This document shows, one piece after another, positions 35,555 to 48,480 of a stretch of 64,000 nucleotides of DNA. The notes under the pieces were generated by a model that worked only from the letters and a program-made list of their open reading frames with translations, did no database searches and had not been told where the DNA came from. The position numbers and the translations under genes are program-made. This DNA is from Lycorma delicatula (Eukaryota > Arthropoda > Insecta > Hemiptera > Fulgoridae), in assembly GCF_047948215.1 (NCBI RefSeq), contig NC_134456.1, forward strand, positions 197,420,034 through 197,484,033. Direction: 5' to 3'. Positions within the stretch are counted from its first letter, which is position 1. Each line of letters begins with the position of its first letter.

Positions 35555-37115
35555 ATAATAACAATATTTGCTCAGTTCTTTAAATTTATTTTTTTAAGTT
35601 AGGGGCAATTAACTCCCATTTTCCAAAACATTAGTAATAATGACATGTTCTTGTTGCTATTTTATAGTTATCTTTGATTATAAATATTTACTGTACTATT
35701 TATTTTTAAATATCTCAAAAATTAATCGGAATGACTTTTTTTTTATAATTTTTTAGATGATAATAATATTTAATTGAGTATGTAATATTTTGAAAGAATA
35801 TAGACCAGTTATAAATATAAAAGAAAATTTTATTATTTATCCAATTTCTTTCTTAGAAATTTTCATTAAATTATTTATTATAATATCGAATTATATCAAC
35901 TACTATGTAATATTTTTTTGATTCGAAGAAAAAGTCCTATCAAAGGAATAAGTTTACACTACTATATTATTATATACTATTATAAAATATGTTTAATTTC
36001 AGAAAGATATCTTGTGAAATTAGTTGTTACAAAAGGTATGATGGAGGGGGAAAAGGTAAACATACAACAAATTCATACATGACCTTAGCGCATTTAAACT
36101 TTATATTTGACGGAAGTAGACATTCTCTTTATAAAATCAACTAAGGTTCAAGTATATGGAAACGTTTTTGTAATAATACCAACTTAATCATTTATTTTCA
36201 CGAGTAAGTTTTGTTTAAATTTTTTCTTCAGTTATGTTATTTAGTTTTGTATGTTTAATAGCACGTAACATTTTATATCGCCTATTAATGTATTGTTAAA
36301 TGAGGTAATGTTTAATTTTCTCTTCTAAAACAGTGATACATTTACAAAATCTTCATTTGTTGTTTCGTTTTATCTTTTTAAAATCATACAAAAGAAAATT
36401 ACTAAAAACTTAAAGACGTAAATTTATTATTAATATAAATAACGAAACACACATGCTTAATTATTAATATATGTATATATTTATGTACTGCGTGCGTGTG
36501 TATGCAAAGGTTTGTGTGCAAGTGCAAAGTCAAATAATGATAATTAATGATAGGGTTTTTTTTTTGTTCTTAAGTTTTACCTAATTTTGTTCTGTATTTT
36601 AATAGCATTTTTAATCGTCAAAGGAAGAAATAAATTCTTATTCCCCTCTTTTTTTTAATCATAAATATTATTCTACAAAATTCGAGTTTCGATATTTGCA
36701 ATTTAAATATCAGGTAAGTTGTTACGTTTTTTTATTTGTCAAGTAAAATTGTCATCGGCCCCATAAAATAACAAACGAACCAAGACGAAACGAAAGTAGT
36801 CATTAAAATCGGTTTGCATTTATCAATTTACCGCCATACAGTAACATAAATACAGTGTTTAAAATGTATATGTAATTCACGCTTTAACTGTAGCTAAAAT
36901 AAATAAATTTTTTTGTTCTGTACCAGAATCCATAGTCACATTATGTTGAAACTTCTAGTTACATTAGATTTTAAATATATTACATACTATTTTTTTTCTC
37001 TCACTCTCTGTCTCTCTTAATGATTCCCTTAATTTTTAAATATTGAAGTCTTGAATTATATAATATATTGGGTCAATGATTCACAGATTTATATTCTTTT
37101 TTATTGTTTCAGTCT
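35555..37115 (-). repeat. Right arm of the long inverted repeat
   Basis: Reverse complement of 545-2120. The match starts near 'tttgctcagttctttaaatt' (35570) and ends near 'cacagatttatattctttt' (37100). No ORF. Beyond either end the flanks no longer match. At the left arm the outer boundary coincides with dispersed repeat X. Confidence 0.85.
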
Positions 37116-37224
37116 TACGTAACTTAAAATCAATATAATTGTATAATAAGCTCACATTTTTCATTTCGTCAGTTATTTTCTATTTAACACACGAGCTCTG
37201 TAAATAAACTAATGTGTCTGGTTC

Positions 37225-38060
37225 AGAAAAACTTTTTATTTACAATCCCAATTATACATGGACTCTATCATTTTCAAATTAGTTCCCTTGGGAAGCCACG
37301 CAACGCTTCAAACAGTTTTTCCCACTCTTAATAGCAGTGTTGGAACTCAGAAACCGGAATATCCTTCAGATGGTCGGTTACATTTTTTTTATGTTCTCCG
37401 TTGTTCCAAAATGGTGTCCTTTGTTTTTTTAATATCGTGAACAGGAAAAAGTCGCAGGGACTCAAAATCTCCAAAGCAGATCCCATTCGGATTTTTTTTT
37501 GTGATATTCTGTTAAGAAGTGCGGCACGCAACGTGCACAAACCTTTCTGAAACCTAAATGGTCATGAACAGTGCGACCAACAACAGCTCTTGAAACATCA
37601 GGAAAAAGAACGGCCACGTCGGGAGTCGTTGAGCGACGAGCTTCATCGATGATTTCATCATCAACGCGTTTGAACAAGTTCTCGGTGATTATCGAGGGCC
37701 TCCTCGAACGTTCTTCTTCATGCACTTTAAATCTGTTGTTTCTAAACCTTTCACACAATTTTCGAACGTTTCTTTTATTCATTGCATTATCACCGTACAC
37801 AGCAACCAACTCTCTATGAATTTCAGCCGGCCTAACGTTTTGATGGTTTAAAAAAAGTATTACTCCACGTATTTCGCGGTCGGCGGCAACATCGATTTTT
37901 CTATTCATTTTATAACTTAATAACTCATACGTAATCTAAGATATACAACGCGATAAATTACAGACAACAATGCAATATGTGCATTACTAGCGTGTCCATG
38001 AACGACACAGGTTCACCAACGTGAAGGAGAGAAATTTTCCAGCGGTCTTTACAGTTCAGA
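37225..38060 (-). mobile_element. Mariner remnant (SETMAR-type transposase)
   Basis: The minus strand codes the transposase N-terminus from ATG 37908: IRGVILFLNHQNVRPAEIHR, a helix-turn-helix, then RRPSIITENLF and DVSRAVVGRTVHDHLGFRKV. The frame breaks at about 37465. The remaining part, about 37450-37260, is the C-terminal tail only (LSPCDFFLF-like, third catalytic Asp region; WNNGEHKKNVTDHLK). The first and second catalytic Asp regions are deleted. Termini were not resolved, so the outer boundaries are approximate. Confidence 0.82.
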
Positions 38061-38814
38061 GATATCGCACGTAAAATATTTATTTATTCACTTCGGCTAC
38101 ACTATAAAATTCAAACAAATTTTGAAAAAAATAAATCAGTAAGTTAAAAATCACAATTACATCCATTCTTCAAAGAGTTTTTTTTTCCATTCGCCATATT
38201 TCGCGCTAATAGATGGAATGTTTATTAATTATTTTGAGAGAATTTTGATTGGCCGGTTTTAACCAGGCTAATTCCAACCCGATAAATTATATAATTACTC
38301 ACAAACATAACAATAATTTTATAATAAAAAAAAAGAATAAAACAACATTTAACCCTACAAATAAAATATCTTTAGTTTGCTCAACACAGGAACTTGCTAT
38401 AAAATGAACTGATTCTCATTTTATGTGAACATTTGAGAATAATGGTTTTCAAAGAAAGCAACTTTTACTGGTTGGTACTTCTTGTGTCTTAAGAGGTTTA
38501 CATTCATCATATTTCATTCATTTGTTGTAAAATAATGCAGTGTATCTACTAGTTAAACAATCCACCATAGGAGATTGGTAGACTGGTAGGTAAAATTATA
38601 ATTAAAGAATGAAATAAATATGAAGGGATAAATTTAATTTAAATTAGCTTTTCTTGATAACTGATCTTTTAATGTTATTACTTGTAATTTAAATCATTCA
38701 ATCATTTCAATTGTTATTAATTTAAAAACAAATAATGTTCATAATACCTTTTTTTTATTATCTTTTATTTACTTAATTTTTTTCAATTATTCATTACTCT
38801 TTGGGGGCACAAAG
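38061..38814. other. AT-rich sequence upstream of the ORF pair
   Basis: No exon recognised. A T-rich tract at 38755-38800 could be the polypyrimidine tract for the exon starting at 38815. Confidence 0.45.
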
Positions 38815-39034
38815 AAATACAAAGATCAAAATGTTCAAAATTGATAAATCAATCAAAAATCAAAGTGATAATAAAATAAATGAAGAAGAAGATGAACTAC
38901 CTTCAATTATCTTTAAACCGACAGAATCATCTACTAATACTACTATAATACCACTGTCTGTTTTTATCACAGATGAACGAATAACTGAGGATCGTCCAAA
39001 ATCTTGTCTAAACGATTATGTATTAGATGTGTAG
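38815..39034 (+). CDS. Candidate exon, possible relative of the 41134 gene
   Basis: Open frame with ATG at 38831 (MFKIDKSIKNQSDNKINEEE) to TAG at 39032-39034. A T-rich tract and 'cacaaag' precede it, so it may be a spliced terminal exon. Its acidic stretch EEDELPSIIFKP, then TIIPLSVFITDE, then a Cys near the end parallels DDEELLPVINIS, MLIPLAIFYETD and the Cys-rich end of the ORF at 41141. It lacks a signal peptide and the second Cys, so it may be a decayed duplicate or need an upstream exon. The relationship is suggestive only. Confidence 0.4.
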
Positions 39035-41133
39035 ATGAAGTTTGCTGAAAAATAATAGATTACAAAGGTAAAACATAAGAATACAAAGACAAATTTTATT
39101 TATGTAACTTAAAGTTAAAGTTATGTCTTTGTAAAAGAAAAAAATTTCATTGATAAATTATGTTTACATTATAACGTAATATTACATTTATTTTGTTCTT
39201 TATCCTTATTAAATTGTTTATTTTTAAGAACATACATTTACTTTATCCCAATCTGATTTGAAGTTCACACAAAAGCTATTTTTAACATTTTGATGTTTTT
39301 ATTTTTCTATGCTCCCCAAAGAATGATGAATTATTGAAAAGAAGAATTATTTAATTTCATATTACCATAAAACTTACTGAAATATTTTGGTTTTAATAAT
39401 AAATAAAAAGTAATAAGGAAGAAGGGACCACAACATGAATTATTGACAAACTTGAATTCTTCTGCCTTGAAACTTGAAGTTTCAGAACTGCCATTTAGAA
39501 GTCCCTTATAATCTTAAACGTGCAAATTTTTACAAAAAAAATTTTGCACATGTCCAGATTTATAACTGAAATTAAAAATTAGTCAATTAATTAATCTGTA
39601 CAAATTTTAAAATATGAAAAATGTGGAGATTCCAACTTTAATATCTAAACAATCTAAATAAATTTAAAATCTTATTTATTAATAGATTTTATCTTTTGAG
39701 TTTATATTAATTACATATTTTGATTGTATATTTTGAGATTACATTAATCTGTAAATGAAAACATATCTTGAACTCTTTACACTTAGTTCTCGGGAGACAA
39801 AAACTGTAGAATGTGACTCAAGACTTTTTAGCAGAAAATAGTAGCTTCAAAAAGTTCATATGAAGATCATACATCTTGCTGAATAAAGTTGAATGAAATT
39901 TTGTGTGTAGTGTATTACAAATGAAAATAAACATTTTAGTTTTCTTTTATACTAACATCCATCTTTTTTTTTTCTTGTCATGAAATTAAAGTTTATCCCT
40001 TAAATTAACTCTTACACTCTGTGAAGAAGTAAAGGAATGAAGCAGGTAGAGCTTCTTAATTTCTCCACTTGAATTAATGATGCATCCTTATCATATTCCT
40101 TAACAACTTTCTTTGATGGAGATGACAGCCAGCATTCATGCATTAAGTTGAAAATTCTAACTGCTCTAAATCAAAGATTCAAACCAGTAACACTTGGATT
40201 AACAATTACTGATACAGAACAACACAATGTGGTATCATGAATTAATCCTCCCCTCTCATTTTTAAAATCTTTATTGAAAGAGGTCAGGCCTTAACATGGA
40301 TGACTGGAGCACCCAGAAAAAAGAGCTTTGTTGCATTCTGTTTTTTATTCCACTTTTTTGGTAGTTTCATACACTTAATCAAGTAATGCAAGGTTGAGTT
40401 TCATATCTTTCTCAAACAGAATTCCAGATTAAATTTTCTTAATTGACTTGAAATTTGAACAAAATTTTTGTAACAGATGCTAATAACTTCTGATCTACCA
40501 GATAAACCTCTTGCTCAGAATGACAGAATAATCTGAACAATCATCTAGAGTTATAAGCTATGAATGACATATAAAAGAAGCAAATATTAGTAGATCCATG
40601 GTGCCTTTGAATGGTGAAGCATATTCCTATACAGCAAGCTTATCAGTATCTGAAACCCAGTCTGATTAAAAATGTTATTTTCTCAAAATGTTATAATTAG
40701 TGTACAAGTTGCTATTGAAACAAAAGCTTGTTGATGAAAGTTTTCTTTTACTTTATTATTTAATGAAATCATCTGTCAGAAGTGGGATTCTGTCTTAAAA
40801 GTTTCATAGATTTACCCTCATTATTGTACTTCACTTTTTGTAATGAAAATCTATAACAAAACTACTAAATATATATTGCAGCACTGTTAACATTGAAAAT
40901 TTCTTCCATTGATTGAATATCACATGCTCTACCTACCAATGAAATAACTGAGAAATATTAGCAAAATAAAATATTTTTTGGCTAGAAGAAGATGAAAAGT
41001 AAATATCTGCAGCTTTATATAAAGCAAGAAATTGTAATTGGAGAAGAATATTATCTTGGAAATAGGGGAAAATTAATTTCCTGGTTTTTTCTTAATAACT
41101 AATAAAAAACCTAATATTTTGTTGTTTTCTACA
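39035..41133. other. AT-rich spacer between the two ORFs
   Basis: No exon supported. A 10-bp inverted repeat (tacaaagaca ... tgtctttgta) lies at about 39080-39135. Confidence 0.45.
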
Positions 41134-41395
41134 GGTTGAAATGAATGAAAGAAATCTTCAGATAATTCTCATTTCAATCCTGATATGTGCAATGTGCAAT
41201 ATAAAAGCTGCTGATGAGGATTATGATGATGAGGAGTTATTACCAGTTATTAATATTTCAAATGACAAATCAAATTTTATGCTGATACCATTAGCAATAT
41301 TTTATGAAACAGATAAAGTACAATGCCCACATGGATATAATCTGATTGATTCAGTTTGTAGAAAACTGTTAAACAATAACATAAAAAATGTATAA
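41134..41395 (+). CDS. Small secreted protein, 84 aa
   Basis: A strong acceptor ('ttgttttctacag') precedes GTTGAA and ATG at 41141, so the coding part starts a few bases into the exon after an untranslated upstream exon. The product has a clear signal peptide (MNERNLQIILISILICAMCN, cleavage probably after IKA). A mature acidic start follows (DEDYDDEELLPV), then a hydrophobic core (FMLIPLAIF) and a C-terminal CPHGYNLIDSVCRK motif. Small secreted insect proteins ending in C-P-x-G-x(6)-C-R are known, but their functions are mostly open. The two cysteines could pair. Stop TAA at 41393-41395. I do not assign a function. Confidence 0.6.
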
Positions 41396-41509
41396 ATGAA
41401 GTACATATAAAGTAATATAATCTTTTTCAAAATAGATATGTTTAATTTTACTCATAGACCTTACATTATTTTTTAGTTAGATTTCATAAGAAAGAAATAT
41501 TTCATATTG

Positions 41510-42185
41510 TAATGGGTACCGTGATTCGACTTCGGGAAAAGTTCTACATATATTTGCGTTTCACATCTCCCAGACCCCAAAACCAACATCAGTTCAAAAG
41601 TTTATATATACATTTACATATTATTTCACTTTCTTATGGAAACGATAACTGCCGTAATTTTGTGCCAATCACTTTTAAATTGATACATAAAATATAACAA
41701 CCCAAAATCTCAGTTGAGTTCATTAATGAGCAAACTCAAACCATGGGGTGAAATAAGAGGGCTTTTAGAAAAAAAATGTATCTCTATAACTTTCCTATTA
41801 AGTAAAATATCAAATTTGTTTAAAGTTCCTACTATTCTTTGGATAAGGCCTAAAAATTATCTAAGTAAATTTTTTTGATATCACCAACCATTGGCCCAGG
41901 AGGTGGAAAAAATGGGGTTTCAAAGACAAAAAAAAAATCATACCTCCCTTAATAGTACAGTATCGAATCAGATTAAAGTGGTTGTTACTCCTCAAAACAT
42001 TACCTAAAGCCTTTGTTAAAAAACAATTTTTGATATGACCAACCCTTATGGCAAGGGATGACCAAAATGTTGCTGGAATTGTAAGAAGAATCTTAACTTT
42101 ATGGTGGAAATCTTTTTTGTCCCATACTTAGCACCGGTGAAATCTCCTCCATCTTCTGGCATGCCGAAAGTGATTTTTTAATACT
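41510..42185. repeat. Probable dispersed repeat with internal modules
   Basis: A less AT-rich non-coding block. Two degenerate modules of about 150 bp follow one another: each has a 'cctcctaat/ctattaagta-agtatc' part, 'taaa-c-ttg', 'aaatttttttgatatcacca' and 'ttggc-agg'. It ends 'ttctggcatgccgaaagtga'. It resembles the non-coding part of a transposable element. No second copy in this window. Confidence 0.45.
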
Positions 42186-42514
42186 TTTTATAAGTATTAT
42201 TTTCCTTTCTAAAAAAAAAATTTTCAATAATAATTTATATGTTTGTTTATATATATTAATAGGTAAGTCTACCTTGACAAATTCCTCTCAGCTAAGCTAT
42301 TTAATCCATTTAGGCAAAATGTAAGATCCAAAAGATGAATTTAATCAATTAAGATTATGAACAAATCAAAATCTGATTAATTAATAATTTTCCAAATTCC
42401 CTTAAAGTAGCCAATTAATATATATTAGTTTTTGTAAAAATACATAAATGGTAACAATTAATACTTATGATCACTTAATTCAGAAGTACACATTTTAGGT
42501 CTGTCAAATCTACC

Positions 42515-42664
42515 ATGGGGCTAGTTTTTATTGCAATTTTTGTACTTAATACTTGGCTGCTATTTAGGAGAATTAGAAAAATTGGCAAATTGGCAAATTA
42601 TATAATTTTATGTCTGAAAAATTCTAACTACTGTGAACTAAAACTGCAAAATAAAATATTTTAA
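42515..42664 (+). CDS. Candidate 49-aa ORF with hydrophobic N-terminus
   Basis: ATG in an excellent context (taccATGGg) opens MGLVFIAIFVLNTWLLFRRI, a signal-anchor-like helix followed by basic residues, and runs to TAA at 42664. An acceptor-like 'cacattttag' lies just upstream. No homology recognised; in such AT-rich DNA an ORF of this size can arise by chance. Confidence 0.2.
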   Translation: MGLVFIAIFVLNTWLLFRRIRKIGKLANYIILCLKNSNYCELKLQNKIF

Positions 42665-43173
42665 TTGATATGACGGAGCCAAAGTATGTACTGATGTATT
42701 AAATGATTGTAGGTATAGATTATTGTTATTTATACCTAAAAGTCTTATGTGTAAATCAGATGTCATCATAGCTGGAGGTTGTAACATTAGAAATATTGAA
42801 AAGCTCTACCAAGTACATGTGTTAGAATAAAAGTGTAAAACAAAATGCATATGTGAGTTTATAATTGTGTACATGTACCAATATATATCAATACTTTAGT
42901 CATCATTTCCCAAAGAAAGCTAATCTTTAAAACTACAAACACTTGAAATGTTGAACCAACCATCTTTGTTACTGGTGCTGCCATTCTCACACTATCCTCA
43001 ATAGATACTACTGTTAACAGTAGTTTGAAATTATGCAGCTGTCTGCATTACAAAAATTAGTTATCTCTTATCACGTATAACTTTTTAGCCGGTTGCAAGC
43101 CCTAAAATTCTTCAGAAATTTCCTCTATGATCTATGAAATACTCTGTTGAACAGTTCATATTATTCATTTTAG

Positions 43174-43328
43174 AACTATCACAATCTCTGAGAGACAGAG
43201 ATAATGGAAACAAGTTTCTCATTATAACACCAGCAAAAGTAGGAGCTTTCTTAATTTTTTTCCTAATTCTCATAGTTAATATAACTATCCTAATAATAAG
43301 TTTCTATTATGCTTTGTATGATATCTGA
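43174..43328 (+). CDS. Terminal exon coding a C-terminal membrane helix
   Basis: An acceptor ('attattcattttag') opens a frame that starts in phase 1 and reads LSQSLRDRDNGNKFLIITPA, then a single strong transmembrane helix (GAFLIFFLILIVNITILIIS) and FYYALYDI, stop TGA at 43326-43328. Codon choice and the polar-to-hydrophobic layout look genuine. The rest of the gene was not found, and no family is recognised. A start at ATG 43134 is also possible but would place the splice signal inside the ORF. Confidence 0.4.
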
Positions 43329-43385
43329 TAAACTAATGTTTGCACAATATTGCCTGTAATAATTTTTTATTTCTTCCTGAGAATG

Positions 43386-43419
43386 ATTTTGTGAAATCTA
43401 TTACTAGATTTCACAAAAT
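43386..43419. repeat. Short perfect hairpin
   Basis: 14-bp perfect arms (attttgtgaaatct and its complement) with a 6-base loop. Confidence 0.8.
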
Positions 43420-43429
43420 ATTGTACAAT

Positions 43430-45335
43430 AAATTTAACCCTATTTTTTGAAATCATTGATGTGACAGTTTTGTTAGTTAAAATGTTTGCATGGCAGAATG
43501 CTAAATCAAGGATCCTGGGTTCAATTATTGGTTCTGTTTTTTTTTTCAACATGATCAAAATTCCTTTAAAATAATCTTTGTAGTAGAATAATGTAAAACA
43601 TAAGTAAATAATAGCAATAGGTTACAGACTGACAGGAAAGAGAAGAAAATGAGAAAGAATTTACCACTTTTTTACAGCAGTGGTTTTTCTCTTGAATATT
43701 TATTTAAACACTTTATACAACCTTAAAGATTTCATTCTAGGGAAATAATCTATTGTAGCAGATTGTGAACAACAGAGATTCAAGCTGGATAAAAATTCAC
43801 AGCATCATTGTCATTCCTCAATTCCTATATTGGAAACCCAACTTGGGTTTCCTAGGTTTACAATTTATGGTCTGATCTTTGCCAATTCAATGTGATTATT
43901 GTTAGAATTTCTGAGATGCTAGAGAAAGAGGGATAATAAATCCATTGAATTTTATTTTTGTTTTTAATTAAATTTAAATTTTCATGTTGTATTTTTTTGA
44001 CTGCAGTTCAATTAGTAATAATAACTTAGGATTGATCAGTTTGATGTTCAGCTGCCTACTGTGACATAACAAATAAATTATAATTTAAATGATAATAATA
44101 CGATGAGTAAAACAATAATCGCAATTTAAAAACCACTGAGAATTGATTGCTGGCCATTGTTTTGTTTTATGCAAAGAAACAACACAAAATGCATGTTGAC
44201 ATTATATAGTAAATAAGTTAACAATTACTGATTGTAATACTAATAAAATTAGAATGGAACTAAAAGTTGATTGTAAGTAACCATGAGACTGAAAATTCAT
44301 TTTCTTTAACAAAGTGAATCATGCATATTTGGAATCTATTGTGAAATTAGTATTGTTGGGGAAGGAGAACACTCAATTTTTTTAACATTAAAATAAATTT
44401 TAGGAACAGTATGTCTGGCTTATAACAATACAAATTTTAAATCTATTTTTATAATATTAAAAGTTCTAACAGTCAAGTCTTTTTTCTATCTCCTGGTAAA
44501 TCTCCATTGGTACTTTTTTATATATTTCACCCTTTACAATTCATTAAAAATATAACACCTTTTGTAATTATCTCTCTTACCAATAAAGTTAAAAATGTAT
44601 TAGACTTAACTTCTATCCTAACCTTTCACTTAAAGATAAAAAGATTAAATATTCAGCTTTCTAAATAATATTTAAAAATTTAGTGATAAAGCATAATACA
44701 ATAATCAATTTATATTTTACAGCAAAAATTAAATAACAAAATATATTCTTTTACTACACTTGATTTTCACAGTTACAAATGGCAAATTAATAACACTTTA
44801 AAACAATAATTATTCTTATAGATAAGAAGAAGTTATAACCAATTAATAGTCATCATTGATTTCTACTGCTTTTTATTACTTTACTCTTCTAATTCTTTAC
44901 TACAGATATTTATTCTGTACATCTTTTTCATTTCACTTAAAGAACCTGCTCAAGAAAAGCTAACTGTTAGCAAAAATACATGTTTTTGCATTATAAATAT
45001 CTACTGTTAATACAATAGTATTTTTTTAAAGCTGCTTCCCTTTAGCTTTCATATTTCAAAAAAAATAATGAATGTACTGAAATAAAAAAAAAATTCAAAA
45101 CTGAGATTAGGTTTATTTACAAGCTAAAAATACTGAAAAGTAAAGAAATGTTTCTCTTTTATTAATGCAAACTTTTTCTTTTTATAATGGCATGGGTTCA
45201 TATGAGTATACATACAAATGTATGGCCATGTGTAATTTCTTTTGTAAACAGGAAGTATATTCTTTTTGACCCTAACCTAACACGTATACCAGGAGTACGT
45301 GACATAAATGAATGGTCGGTCACTTCGGAGTTGTA
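43430..45335. other. AT-rich sequence, no gene seen
   Basis: A B-box-like 'gggttcaattattggt' at 43518 followed by a T-run may be an old SINE scrap. Nothing else supported. Confidence 0.4.
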
Positions 45336-45391
45336 GCAGTAACATTAATCAATGTTATTTTACTTTAAATAACATTGATTAGTGTTACTGC
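45336..45391. repeat. Near-perfect 56-nt hairpin
   Basis: 'gcagtaacattaatcaatg...' pairs with '...cattgattagtgttactgc': arms of about 26 bp, with one mismatch, one arm offset and a ~3-base loop. It is too small a loop for a standard microRNA precursor, and may be a palindromic mini-element. Confidence 0.75.
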
Positions 45392-46477
45392 CACAAATTA
45401 TTACAGTTAGCAAATGATTTGCAGAATGATTTGCAAATCATGCTGAACTGAATTCTCAGATACTCACCTTGGAACCCTGAGTAACAGCTATGAGATATAG
45501 TTAGATACTTCCTCACAATTCCAGGAACATTGTTCATTCCTCAAACATTTATTCCACAAACATTTATTTGTTCGTTTAGAAAGCCTGCACCTATTCTTGG
45601 GTGGTTTTTAATTCCTTTAAGAAAAGAAATTGTGTTACTGCACATGTCAAAGCAGGTTAATGCAAAATCATTAATTTGTAATGTAATCATATTGCCAACT
45701 GAATAAAAATTTCCTGATTCACTCGTGGATCATGGGTGGAAGGGATGTTTATTACCTGGGTGGTCATGACTCACCAGGCGATGACTATATTACTCATATT
45801 TGAGAACAGATCTTCCTTCCTCACCATCCATCCACCCCTTTTCCTTATTCTTGATCAATCCCTTTATGGGAGTAGTTCTACCCTGGAGAACTACTACCAT
45901 AAAGATTCTTTTTTATGCTCAAGATATTATACAGCCAGTACATTTTCGAAATTATCTGGTTAAGAGTGTCAAACTAAGGTCTATGATTTAGAACTTATTT
46001 CCTGGCTGATAGTGACACAATAAGCCTAATGTCAAATGTTGATTAAACTAGTTCTCCTAAAAAAAGTAATACAAAGTACTATACAAACAAAGCACTGGGG
46101 GCCCAATTTTATTAATTAATGGAAGGGTCAGCTATGAACTAGAACTGAAATTTTGGATAAAGTGAAATTTACCCTGAGAAATTAAGACTTCCTACCCATA
46201 CTAATCCAGTTCTATATTAAAACCAAAATATTGAAGTAACTTTCATATGGATTTGACATTGTTGATAATTTTATGATATCCTAATAAGTTTTTTTTAAAG
46301 AAACAGTTTTCTGTTTAATTTGTTGTTAATAATAAATTTCGTAATATAATGTAATATTTTATTTATTAGACAGAAACAAAAAAAAATATATTCATTATTA
46401 AAATAGATTTCGATGTGCAAGTTATCACAATTAAACTGAGTAAGCTGGAGCTAGAACTTACACTGGAGTTAGAACAT
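45392..46477. other. Mixed AT-rich sequence
   Basis: 45720-45960 is less AT-rich and has overlapping open frames in two registers, but no start, splice or homology support. It may be a transposon remnant. Confidence 0.35.
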
Positions 46478-46861
46478 TCAGTTAGAAAAGATTTGATCTC
46501 TGAAGTCTTGCAGTAATTTAACACACTTTCTGGCTGTATACACAATCATGCTCTCTTTTTGAATCCAAGCATTATTAATTTTGTCCTGTGTTAGTTCTCC
46601 CTTGAACTGGTGAATGATTTCACAATAACTAGCTGAGTTTATTGTTTCTGCTAATAACACTAAGCCAACTATTCTTCTCCTGGATAGTGCAATCCACATC
46701 CCAATCTTCTGATCATGTAGAGGAATTTCATGTACAGCATGTGGGTTGCTGGCAGAACAAAAACATGATTTCTGTGCATGCATATACTCTAGTATATGCA
46801 TCTTAAGTATATGCGTCTTAGGTTCACCAGTCTGACTGGCCTGCAGAAGCAAACTGCACAC
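46478..46861 (-). pseudogene. Decayed DDE transposase fragment
   Basis: The minus-strand frame contains NPHAVHEIPLHDQKIGMWIA, LSRRRIVGLVLLAETINSAS, YCEIIHQFKGELTQDKINNA and YTARKCVKLLQDFRDQIFSN. This is the order seen in Tc1/mariner-type (IS630 superfamily) transposases of insects around the second catalytic Asp. Here the usual QQDGA box before the HTA motif has become QKESMIVYTA, so the catalytic residue is lost. Both the N-terminal and the final third are absent. Confidence 0.7.
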
Positions 46862-48000
46862 AAAGCAGGATTACCAGCCTTTGCAGAAAACATTATTTAC
46901 AGCACACAATATAATCTCTCAACATACAATTATGTTCAAACCAAACACACTATGTAAACAAACATACACAAACAATGATGTACTAAATGAACAGACAAAA
47001 TTCTAACACACTTTTCAACCACATTCCATATAACAGACCTGCCTAATAAAAAAAAACTATCAGCAATAACATAATTAGCTGATTTGAATATATAAACACA
47101 AATATATACAGTTCACTCAATATATGTATGTACTTTTTATTTTGAGTTTCAGATTGTAACAATAATACATACTTTTTTATTTATGGCTGGATATCTTATT
47201 TTATAAATTAGAATCAATTTCTTTTAATGTGTTGTATCTTCACCAAAAATATATAAAACATGCATTGACAAAAATATATTCCTTCTTTTCTAGTTAACTG
47301 TTGGTGTGTTCACTTCTCTATTTTTAACTGATTAGCAGAATTTTTGTAGACCTATAAATTCTCAAAAATCTAATTTGTATTTGTAAATTAAAATTTCAAA
47401 AAAAACCTGTTAAAAATTTCAAAAAGTCCTATTCTATATATCAATTGAGACAAATTAATTTTTTTATATAAAACATGAAAGATCATAGAAAAAAAGGTGA
47501 TTTCTATAAAAGATAAAAACCAACAACCTTAAGAACTACATGATTTTCTTGAAACAACTATGTTATAAGTGAATATATATAAAGAAGTACCTAAGAACAC
47601 AAGATCATAATACTCATATCTGTTTTTTCAGATAGCCAAGGACAAAATTTGATTGATTTTCTTGTAACTGTGGTAATGAGATTAGTCTCTGTCTAACTGG
47701 AGTTTACCAATGCTCTAATAAAGTAATACAATCAATATTACTAACTACCTTATGAAGATAACTGTCATGGCTGGCTGTCACTGTGAAATGAACTGAGCAT
47801 TTTGATTGCTTTGTTATATAGCTATTGGTAATTCTATCACATTGGTATTATAATCAGATGATGAAAGATCTATCAGGTGATCCATACGAGTAAAACATAT
47901 AGGAATAGGATAGTAGCAATTCACATTTTATGGATTGCATTTTACATGTAACATTCTGTGTATATCTGCACCTATAAAGCAACGTATCCTAACTGATTGA
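46862..48000. other. AT-rich sequence, no gene seen
   Basis: No supported exon or repeat. Confidence 0.45.
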
Positions 48001-48480
48001 TTCATCAACACCTTGCAAAAACTACTGAAGATAAATTTATGAAAATTTCATTACACACTCTTCTTATGGTGTAAGTGCACACTAAGAAAAGATTTTTTGA
48101 AATTCCAAGTTTAAATGGTTAAAATGGAGTAACAATGAAATTTACTATTTATTTAATTTATCAATAACAAATGAAGATATCAATTTGATTTTTGGTGTGT
48201 GGAACCTACACGTGAATAACTAAAAACCAATTTCTAAATTTTTTGAAATTCAACCTTTAAAGGGGTGAAGAATGCTAAAAAAATTTTAAGAACGATTGCC
48301 AATTTTCCCCATTTTCACTTATATTAAACAAGATATTCACCAGATGTACTCTTCAGATAAATATCTAAAAACCATCTATTAATTTTGAATTGATAAGAAG
48401 TGCAGGGTGGCTTAACCAACACAACCATTGCCACTGTTACTGTAGTGTGATGCAATTTGCTGCACTTGCTCCAATTACAT
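48001..48480. repeat. Probable dispersed repeat
   Basis: A non-coding block with recurring phrases ('ttttttgaaattccaa', then 'ttttttgaaattcaac', each followed by 'aaaggg/atgg-gtgaa-'). It has the look of an insect retroelement tail. No second full copy seen in the window. Confidence 0.35.
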
